The notes beneath the pieces are model-generated. The model made no database searches and was not told the DNA's origin. It was given only the letters and a program-made list of their open reading frames with translations. The translations under genes were made by a program, and so were the position numbers. From DATKSS01 sp049582065 (GTDB lineage: Bacteria; Chloroflexota; Dormibacteria; Dormibacterales; Dormibacteraceae), in NCBI GenBank assembly GCA_049582065.1, contig JBAUTF010000317.1:1-11300 (forward strand): a stretch of DNA of 11,300 nt. Reading direction: 5' to 3'. Shown piece by piece: positions 6,488 through 11,300 of this stretch. The first letter of the stretch is position 1; each line of letters begins with the position of its first letter.

Positions 6488-7336
6488 GTGGCTCAAGTGA
6501 CCTTGAAGCAGCTGCTGGAGGCAGGTGTCCATTTCGGGCACCAGACCAGCCGCTGGAACCCGAAGATGCGCACCTACATCTTCACGGCGCGCAACGGCAT
6601 CCACATCATCGACCTGCAGAAGACCGTACGGCTGCTCGACGAGGCATGGGATTTCGTCCGGGGCGTGGCCGCGAGTGGCCGGCCGGTGCTGTTCGTCGGC
6701 ACCAAGAAGCAGGCGCAGGAGACGATCCAGACCGAGGCCGCGCGCTGTGGCATGTACTTCGTCAACCGCCGGTGGATGGGCGGCATGCTCACCAACTTCG
6801 GCACGGTGAAAAAGCGCATAGAAAGGCTCCAGGAGCTGCGCAAGATGCAGCAGGAAGGCCAGTTCGAGCAGATGCCCAAAAAGGAGGCCAAGCACCTCCA
6901 GGACGAGCTCGACCGGCTCATGTTCCACTTCGACGGCATCGCGGACATGAAGCGGCTTCCCGGCGCGCTCTATGTGGTCGACCCGCGCAAGGAGCACATC
7001 GCGGTCACGGAGGCGAACCGGCTCAAGATCCCGGTCGTCGCCATCACCGACTCCAACTGCGACCCCGACCTCATCAGCTATGTCATCCCGGGCAACGACG
7101 ACGCGATCCGCGCAGTGAAATTGCTCACAGGTAAGATCGCCGACGCGTGCCAGGAAGGCCGCCAGGAGGCGCAGGCGCGTGGCGAGATCCTGCCCGAGGT
7201 CGAGGAGCGCGAGTTTCTCGAGACACCGAGGTACGAAGAGATCGAGGAATACCTCGAGGACGAGGAGGACTACCTGCCGACCGTGTCGGAAGAGGAGTTT
7301 ATCGGGCGCACCGCCGACGACGAGGAGGCGCGCTAG
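6488..7336 (+). CDS. rpsB: 30S ribosomal protein S2
   Basis: S2 binds the 30S subunit between head and body late in assembly and helps hold S1 in species that have it. The 282-aa product opens with AQVTLKQLLEAGVHFGHQTS, has the conserved NRRWMGGMLTNF segment and the VVDPRKEHIAVTEANRL and IPGNDDAIR motifs, and ends in a long acidic tail (residues 239-282, about half Glu or Asp), longer than in E. coli S2. I chose the GTG at 6488: GGGAGG at 6473-6478 precedes it by 9 bases and the family begins here. An in-frame ATG at 6428 would add 20 residues rich in Gly, but it lies inside a leader hairpin and matches no S2 extension I know. The stop overlaps the tsf start by one base (TAGTG). Confidence 0.98.
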   Translation: MAQVTLKQLLEAGVHFGHQTSRWNPKMRTYIFTARNGIHIIDLQKTVRLLDEAWDFVRGVAASGRPVLFVGTKKQAQETIQTEAARCGMYFVNRRWMGGMLTNFGTVKKRIERLQELRKMQQEGQFEQMPKKEAKHLQDELDRLMFHFDGIADMKRLPGALYVVDPRKEHIAVTEANRLKIPVVAITDSNCDPDLISYVIPGNDDAIRAVKLLTGKIADACQEGRQEAQARGEILPEVEEREFLETPRYEEIEEYLEDEEDYLPTVSEEEFIGRTADDEEAR

Positions 7337-7950
7337 TGGCGAAGGTTCCCATGGAGCTGGTCAAGCAGCTCCGCGAAATGTCAGGAGCAGGCATGATGGA
7401 CTGCAAGCAGGCGCTCGAGGAGGCCGAAGGCGACCTCGACAAGGCCTACACCATCCTGCGCGAGAAAGGCATTGCCAGGGCCAGCAAGCGCGAAGGGCGC
7501 CCGACAGGCCAGGGCGTCGTCGAGGCTTACCTGCACAGCACGGGCGACGGCTTTCCACCGCAGGTCGGCGTGCTGGTCGAGGTCAACTGCGAGACCGACT
7601 TCGTCGCCAAGGGCGCGGAGTTCCGCAAGCTGGCCAGGGAGCTGGCGCTCCAGATCGCCGGGTACGAGCCGCGATGGGTTTCACGCGATGACGTGCCTGA
7701 CGAGGTGCTCGTCGAAGAGAAGAGCGTCTACGAAGCGAAGGCGCAGCAGGATGGCAAACCGGAGCAGATCATCCCCAAGATCGTGGAAAGCCAGGTGGAG
7801 AACTTTCTCAAGCAGAACTGCCTGATGGAGCAGCCGTACTTCCGCGAGCCGAAGCACACCATCCAGGACCTGATCAAGGAGAACATCTCCAAGCTCCAGG
7901 AGAACATCACGGTGCGCCGCTTCTCGCGCTTTAACATCAGGGAGACTTAG
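7336..7950 (+). CDS. tsf: Elongation factor Ts, short form
   Basis: EF-Ts releases GDP from EF-Tu so that it can reload with GTP. The 204-aa product has the N-terminal UBA-like domain (VKQLREMSGAGMMDCKQAL, residues 8-26), the EF-Tu-contacting ETDFVA motif and a C-terminal coiled region (HTIQDLIKENISKLQENI). It is about 80 residues shorter than E. coli EF-Ts and belongs to the compact form seen, for example, in Thermus. The GTG start at 7336 shares its G with the rpsB stop TAG; GAGGAGG at 7322-7328, inside the acidic codons that end rpsB, lies 7 bases upstream, so the two genes are translationally coupled. Confidence 0.97.
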   Translation: MAKVPMELVKQLREMSGAGMMDCKQALEEAEGDLDKAYTILREKGIARASKREGRPTGQGVVEAYLHSTGDGFPPQVGVLVEVNCETDFVAKGAEFRKLARELALQIAGYEPRWVSRDDVPDEVLVEEKSVYEAKAQQDGKPEQIIPKIVESQVENFLKQNCLMEQPYFREPKHTIQDLIKENISKLQENITVRRFSRFNIRET

Positions 7951-7970
7951 TCGCCGGCGTCGGGCGGCGA
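7951..7970 (+). other. Hairpin between tsf and pyrH
   Basis: TCGCCG (7951-7956) pairs with CGGCGA (7965-7970) around an 8-base loop, starting on the first base after the tsf stop. The second arm ends in the first bases of the pyrH ribosome site GAGGG (7969-7973), so the stem could partly mask it. There is no T run, so this is unlikely to stop transcription. Confidence 0.35.
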
Positions 7971-7979
7971 GGGTGCATT

Positions 7980-8735
7980 GTGAGAGAAGAAGTGGGAGAT
8001 CGCTCGCCCAAGTACAACCGAATCCTGCTCAAGCTGAGCGGTGAAGCGCTCGGCGGCAAGCGTGACTATGGCATCGACCTCGAGGTGGTGCAGACCATCG
8101 CCGGCCAGGTCAAGCGGGTGCACCAGATGGGAGTCCAGATCGCCCTCGTGGTCGGCGGAGGCAACATATTCAGGGGCCTGGCCGCGGCCGAGCGCGGGTT
8201 CGACCGTGCGACGGGAGACTACATGGGCATGCTGGCCACCGTGATCAACGCCCTCGCGCTGCAGGACGCGCTCGAGCGCACCGGCATTCCGGCGCGCACG
8301 ATGACCGCCATCCAGATGCCGCAGGTCGCCGAACCCTACATCCGGCGCCGCGCCGTCCGCCATCTCGAGAAAGGACGCGTCGTCATCCTGGCTGCCGGAA
8401 CGGGCAACCCTTACTTCACCACGGACACCACGGCTGCGCTGCGCGCGGTCGAGATCGAAGCCGACGTGATCCTCAAGGCAACCAAGGTCGACGGCGTCTA
8501 CACAGCTGATCCGAAGCGCGACCCCACCGCTACCAAGTTCGAGCGGCTGGGCTACCTCGAGGTGTTGAATCGAGGAATCGAGGTGATGGACAACACGGCG
8601 CTGACCCTCTGCATGGACAATGACGTCCCGATCGTGGTGTTCAACCTCCTGGAGCTCGGGAACATCGAGCGCGTGGTGCTGGGCGAGGAGATTGGCACGC
8701 TGGTCGCGTCCGGAGTCGGTCCGCGCAATGATTGA
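7980..8735 (+). CDS. pyrH: Uridylate (UMP) kinase
   Basis: PyrH phosphorylates UMP to UDP, feeding RNA, DNA and UDP-sugar synthesis; the bacterial enzyme is a hexamer of the amino-acid-kinase fold regulated by GTP and UTP. The 251 aa show KLSGEAL (18-24), the VVGGGNIFRG glycine loop (57-66), DYMGML (80-85), then the AEPYIRRRAVRHLEKGR and GTGNPYFTTDTAA segments and KVDGVYTADP, all hallmarks of PyrH rather than of other kinases of this fold. The GTG at 7980 is preceded by GAGGG at a spacing of 6; a GTG at 7992 would also keep the core. The 29-base gap to tsf and the 8-base overlap with frr (ATGATTGA, 8728-8735) keep it in the rpsB operon. Confidence 0.98.
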   Translation: MREEVGDRSPKYNRILLKLSGEALGGKRDYGIDLEVVQTIAGQVKRVHQMGVQIALVVGGGNIFRGLAAAERGFDRATGDYMGMLATVINALALQDALERTGIPARTMTAIQMPQVAEPYIRRRAVRHLEKGRVVILAAGTGNPYFTTDTTAALRAVEIEADVILKATKVDGVYTADPKRDPTATKFERLGYLEVLNRGIEVMDNTALTLCMDNDVPIVVFNLLELGNIERVVLGEEIGTLVASGVGPRND

Positions 8736-9285
8736 TCCGGTCCTGCGCGACGCAGAGTCGAAGATGGGAAAGTCGGTCGAGCACTTCGCGGTCGACCTCA
8801 CCACCATCCGCACCGGGCGAGCCAACCCCGCGCTGATCGACAAAGTGATGGTGCCTTACTACGGCACCCCGACACCGCTCAACCAGCTGGCCCAGATCAG
8901 CGCGCCGGAACCGCGGCTGCTCGTGGTCCAGGTCTATGACAAGAGCCAGATCGGCGCCATCGAAAAGGCTCTGCGGAGCGGGGACCAGGGCCTCAACCCG
9001 GCGAGCGACGGCACCGTGATCCGCGTTCCGATCCCGCCGCTGACCGAGGAACGCCGCCGCGACTTCGTCAAGCTCGTCCGGCAGAAGGCCGAGGAGGCGC
9101 GTGTCGCGATCCGCAACGTCAGGCGCGACGAGCTGCACCGGATCGACCTGATGCAGAAACAGGGCGAGGTGACCGAGGACGATTCGAAGCGCGCCCACGC
9201 CCGCCTGCAGAAGATCACCGAGTCGCAAATCGAGAAAGTCGACGCGCTGGCCGGCAGGAAGGAGACCGAGGTGATGGAGGTGTAA
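8728..9285 (+). CDS. frr: Ribosome recycling factor
   Basis: RRF works with EF-G to split the post-termination ribosome into subunits. The 185 aa are exactly the family length. The N-terminal long helix carries IRTGRANP (27-34), the small domain follows (VPYYGTPTPLNQLAQI, then DGTVIRVPIPPLTEERR), and the C-terminal helices include AIRNVRRDE and end in ETEVMEV. The ATG at 8728 overlaps the end of pyrH by 8 bases; GGAG lies 12 bases upstream, rather far, so re-initiation after pyrH is likely. It is the last gene before a strong hairpin at 9289, hence probably the end of the rpsB-tsf-pyrH-frr transcript. Confidence 0.98.
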   Translation: MIDPVLRDAESKMGKSVEHFAVDLTTIRTGRANPALIDKVMVPYYGTPTPLNQLAQISAPEPRLLVVQVYDKSQIGAIEKALRSGDQGLNPASDGTVIRVPIPPLTEERRRDFVKLVRQKAEEARVAIRNVRRDELHRIDLMQKQGEVTEDDSKRAHARLQKITESQIEKVDALAGRKETEVMEV

Positions 9286-9288
9286 GTA

Positions 9289-9319
9289 ATGAGAGGGAAC
9301 CTCGGCGGTTCCCTCTCAT
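9289..9319 (+). terminator. Perfect 13-bp hairpin after frr, probable terminator
   Basis: ATGAGAGGGAACC (9289-9301) pairs perfectly with GGTTCCCTCTCAT (9307-9319) around the loop TCGGC, starting 4 bases after the frr stop. This is the strongest simple hairpin in the window. No T run follows; a second hairpin comes directly after it. Tandem U-less hairpins after a highly expressed operon are most easily read as terminator or 3'-end stabiliser. Confidence 0.75.
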
Positions 9320-9320
9320 C

Positions 9321-9345
9321 GCGCCGTCGGCTTCGCCGAGGGCGC
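9321..9345 (+). terminator. Second hairpin in tandem, terminator-like
   Basis: GCGCC (9321-9325) and TCGGC (9327-9331) pair with GCCGA (9335-9339) and GGCGC (9341-9345): ten pairs with one G-G mismatch and a three-base loop. It stands one base after the 13-bp hairpin and is followed by TGCTCTCCTTCC, which is only modestly T-rich. It probably backs up the first hairpin. Confidence 0.55.
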
Positions 9346-9468
9346 TGCTCTCCTTCCCCGGGATGGCCTTCGGATTAGTTCCTCCCGGCGACGCTGGGAG
9401 TCGAGAACGACCAAGTCGCGGCCGAGGTGAACTCGGCCGCCCAAGCCGCGTCAGGAGGCCTCCGGCCG
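9346..9468 (+). other. Leader region of uppS with two hairpins
   Basis: Two stems precede uppS: CTCCCGG (9382-9388)/CTGGGAG (9394-9400), seven pairs including one G-U, and GCGGCCGAG (9418-9426)/CTCGGCCGC (9432-9440), nine perfect pairs with loop GTGAA. An exact palindrome GGAGGCCTCC (9454-9463) contains the uppS ribosome site. I found no convincing -10/-35 pair; a promoter would have to lie here if the upstream hairpins really end transcription. Confidence 0.4.
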
Positions 9469-10212
9469 GTGGCGGGCGTAGCCGGTACGCTTTGCTGGCC
9501 CGTGGACTCTCAGGTTCCCCGTCATATCGGGATCATCATGGACGGCAACGGCCGCTGGGCTCGCCGCCGCGGCAAGCCCGCCAGCTACGGCCATCGTGCC
9601 GGCGTCCGCACGATCAAAAGGGTCCTGGACGCCTGCGAGAAGCTTGGCGTCAAGGTGCTTTCGATCTACGCGTTCTCGACTGAGAACTGGTCACGGCCCC
9701 GCGCCGAGGTGCGCGCCTTGATGCGGCTCTTCCACGAGACGATGCAGCGCGAGATCGAGGAGATGCACCAGCGCGGCGTACGGATAGTGGTCAGCGGCCG
9801 GCGCGACGACCTGTCGCCGCGCATGCGAGACCGTATCGAAGAGGCGATGGTGCGCACCGCCAGTAACAGCAACGGGGTGCTGAACGTTTGTCTCAACTAC
9901 GGTGGGCGCGCCGAGATCGTGGACGCGGTGAGGAAGCTCGTCACCGAAGGGATCAGGGCATCCGACATCGACGAGGCGGCCATCTCGGCGCGCATGTACA
10001 ACCCGGAGCTGCCGGACCCGGACCTCATCATCCGCACCGCCGGGGAGCGCCGGGTCAGCAACTTCCTCCTCTGGCAGGGCGCCTACTCAGAGATGCTCGT
10101 CAGCGAGACGCTGTGGCCGGATTACGACGTCGTCGACCTCAAAGCCGCCCTGGCCGATTACGCCTCGCGCGTCCGCCGCTTTGGCGGCCGGCCGGATGAC
10201 TCGGGCTCCTAG
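9469..10212 (+). CDS. uppS: Isoprenyl transferase (undecaprenyl diphosphate synthase family)
   Basis: This cis-prenyltransferase adds isopentenyl units to farnesyl diphosphate to make the C55 carrier used for peptidoglycan and other wall polymers. From the GTG at 9469 it has 247 aa. Key motifs: HIGIIMDGNGRWARRRG with the catalytic Asp25, YAFSTENWSRP, LNYGGRAEI, and RTAGERRVSNFLLWQGAYSE, which binds Mg2+ and substrate. I chose 9469 because AGGAGG (9453-9458) precedes it by 10 bases. GTG at 9502 (MDSQVPRHIG, 236 aa) lacks a ribosome site, and GTG at 9427 (261 aa) lies in a hairpin loop without one. Product chain length cannot be read from the sequence. The stop TAG abuts the cdsA ATG directly. 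Confidence 0.95.
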   Translation: MAGVAGTLCWPVDSQVPRHIGIIMDGNGRWARRRGKPASYGHRAGVRTIKRVLDACEKLGVKVLSIYAFSTENWSRPRAEVRALMRLFHETMQREIEEMHQRGVRIVVSGRRDDLSPRMRDRIEEAMVRTASNSNGVLNVCLNYGGRAEIVDAVRKLVTEGIRASDIDEAAISARMYNPELPDPDLIIRTAGERRVSNFLLWQGAYSEMLVSETLWPDYDVVDLKAALADYASRVRRFGGRPDDSGS

Positions 10213-11061
10213 ATGACCACCAGGGACACGTCGTTGACCGGCGGTTGGAAGCCGAGCCAGCTGATGGTGCGCACTCTCAGCGCGTTCGTCATCCTCCTCA
10301 TCGTCATCAGCCTGATCCTGGCCGGCACATATGGCGCCTATGTCCTGGTCTTGCTGCTAGGTGGGCTCGCCCTGTGGGAGTTCATCGGCCTTTCAGAAGG
10401 CATGGGCTCGCGCGCGCCGGCCTGGCTCCTTTTTCCCCTCGGCATCTTCTTCGCATTCAGCGGCACGGTGCTCAAAGGGGTCGATGTCAACCTGGTGCTC
10501 GCTGTGGCCCTAGTCGGTGGGCTGGCCGCCTTCCTGGTCGTTCCGGGCCGCCGCCAGGGGCTGGGGCGCTGGGCGATGGGCCTCGCCGGCGGGCTGTACA
10601 TCGGCATGCCGTTCAACTTCTACCTACTGCTGTACACGTCACGGCCGGATGGCCTTGAATGGGCCCTGTTCACGATCCTCGCCGTCGTCGCGAGCGACGT
10701 CGCCGCGCTCCTGGTCGGCAGCCGGATCGGCCGCCACCCCTTCTTCCACAACATCAGCCCGCGCAAGACCGTCGAGGGGGCGGTGGCAGGTCTCGTGGGC
10801 TCGGTGGTGGTCATGGTGATCGGCGTTTCAGCGGTGCTCGGCATCTCACCGTGGCATGCCCTCGTGCTCGGCCTGCTGGTCGGCGTCAGCTCTCAGATAG
10901 GGGACCTGGCCGAATCGCAGATGAAGCGCATCGCCGAGGTCAAAGACTCGTCGCACATCATTCCAGGGCACGGAGGGGTGCTGGACCGGCTGGACTCGAT
11001 TCTGTTCCCACCTATCCTCGTCTTCTTCTACCTGACGATGTTCCACCTCTCGGGATTCTGA
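10213..11061 (+). CDS. cdsA: Phosphatidate cytidylyltransferase (CDP-diacylglycerol synthase)
   Basis: CdsA turns phosphatidic acid and CTP into CDP-diacylglycerol, the precursor of membrane phospholipids. It is an integral membrane protein of 282 aa with about eight hydrophobic segments (approximately 21-38, 42-58, 70-88, 93-110, 118-140, 148-168, 190-231 as a pair, and 264-278). The C-terminal CDS signature is complete at residues 235-261, running from SQMKR through KDSS and PGHGG to DRLD, with the metal-binding acidic residues present; SPRKTVEG at 182-189 is also conserved. The ATG touches the uppS stop (TAGATG) with no clear ribosome site, so translation is probably coupled. The hydrophilic first ~17 residues could be shortened if ATG 10264 were used. 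The stop overlaps dxr by one base (TGATG). Confidence 0.96.
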   Translation: MTTRDTSLTGGWKPSQLMVRTLSAFVILLIVISLILAGTYGAYVLVLLLGGLALWEFIGLSEGMGSRAPAWLLFPLGIFFAFSGTVLKGVDVNLVLAVALVGGLAAFLVVPGRRQGLGRWAMGLAGGLYIGMPFNFYLLLYTSRPDGLEWALFTILAVVASDVAALLVGSRIGRHPFFHNISPRKTVEGAVAGLVGSVVVMVIGVSAVLGISPWHALVLGLLVGVSSQIGDLAESQMKRIAEVKDSSHIIPGHGGVLDRLDSILFPPILVFFYLTMFHLSGF

Positions 11062-11300
11062 TGACGCGCCCCATCAACGTCGCGGTGCTCGGCGCAACAG
11101 GATCGATCGGCCGGCAGACGCTGGACGTGATCGACCGGAATCCGGCGCGGTTTCGGCTGTTCGGAATGACCGAAGGCACGCGGTCGACCCACCGCACGGC
11201 GGAGCACGTGGTGCGCGGCCAGGCAGGAGACACTGACTTCGACGCCCACGTCGAGGCAATGGTGACCGACGAACGTTGTGACCTGGTCGTGGTCGCGATC
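11061..11300 (+). CDS. dxr: 1-deoxy-D-xylulose 5-phosphate reductoisomerase, 3' end missing
   Basis: DXR makes 2-C-methyl-D-erythritol 4-phosphate, the committed step of the MEP isoprenoid pathway that supplies uppS. Only the first 80 residues are present. MTRPINVAVLGATGSIGRQT shows the N-terminal NADPH Rossmann motif GATGSIG at 11-17, followed by LDVIDRNPARFRL. The next ~45 residues are unusual: the common A-x-G-x-N segment reads GMTEGTRST, and the distance from GATGSIG to the strand LVVVAI is about 24 residues shorter than in E. coli DXR. The ATG shares its A with the cdsA stop TGA. The following gene order (uppS-cdsA-dxr) is common and supports the call. The family is well supported; whether the shortening matters needs the rest of the gene. 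Confidence 0.9.
   Translation, partial: MTRPINVAVLGATGSIGRQTLDVIDRNPARFRLFGMTEGTRSTHRTAEHVVRGQAGDTDFDAHVEAMVTDERCDLVVVAI

Noticed and set aside
6465..6500. An 11-codon frame overlapping the rpsB start
   Set aside because: The orphan AGGAGGT is about 23 bases too far upstream and nothing else supports translation.
9289..9378. A 29-codon frame (ATG at 9289, TAG at 9376) with GGAGG 8 bases upstream
   Set aside because: Its first half is the two tandem hairpins, its product is Arg/Ser/Gly-rich, and the GGAGG is simply the last codons of frr.
9427..9468. GTG at 9427 as the uppS start
   Set aside because: It lies in the loop of a 9-bp hairpin with no ribosome site, whereas GTG 9469 has AGGAGG at a 10-base spacing and gives a normal family length.
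1..11300. Mobile elements, CRISPR arrays, tRNA or rRNA genes, phage or defence genes
   Set aside because: I saw no direct-repeat array, transposase, integrase, cloverleaf or rRNA-like sequence, and the two accessory hydrolases give no clear sign of transfer.

Overview
The window is GC-rich (roughly two-thirds G+C by eye). All eleven confident genes lie on the + strand; a twelfth, a 29-codon reading frame, is only tentative. They form a compact bacterial core-gene cluster with many GTG starts and very short or overlapping junctions. The order comM-dprA-topA-rpsB-tsf-pyrH-frr-uppS-cdsA-dxr, together with a short EF-Ts (204 aa) and a topoisomerase I carrying four C-terminal zinc ribbons, suggests a high-GC terrabacterial lineage. 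A Chloroflexota or Dormibacterota-like organism fits better than a typical actinobacterium, whose TopA lacks zinc fingers. This placement is inference from gene order and family features, not from any search.

Layout. (1) 2-1410: two accessory hydrolases, a metallo-beta-lactamase-fold enzyme cut by the window edge and an alpha/beta hydrolase, joined by a TTGA stop/start overlap. (2) 1455-6146: a DNA-handling block of comM (AAA+ helicase of transformation), dprA (RecA loader on incoming single strands) and topA. An 18-bp near-palindrome resembling a LexA box lies just upstream of comM. (3) 6147-6487: a 341-base gap holding a terminator-like hairpin after topA, a possible 29-codon small gene, a promoter-like TATACT box, and a strongly structured rpsB leader that folds on paper as a three-way junction. 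(4) 6488-9285: rpsB-tsf-pyrH-frr, the usual translation/UMP-kinase cluster. (5) 9286-9468: a gap with four hairpins in a row, the first a perfect 13-bp stem that probably ends the rpsB transcript. (6) 9469-11300: uppS-cdsA-dxr with touching or overlapping ends. These are envelope lipid genes: dxr starts the MEP isoprenoid pathway, uppS makes the C55 carrier lipid, and cdsA makes CDP-diacylglycerol for phospholipids. dxr runs off the end of the window.

The core genes are ordinary and intact. The points worth a second look are non-coding or at gene ends: the rpsB leader, the hairpin array before uppS, the palindrome before comM, the small reading frame after topA, a DprA with almost no N-terminal domain, and a DXR with a contracted NADPH-binding region. 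I saw no tRNA or rRNA gene, CRISPR array, insertion sequence or other mobile element, and I do not see a clear new multi-gene system.
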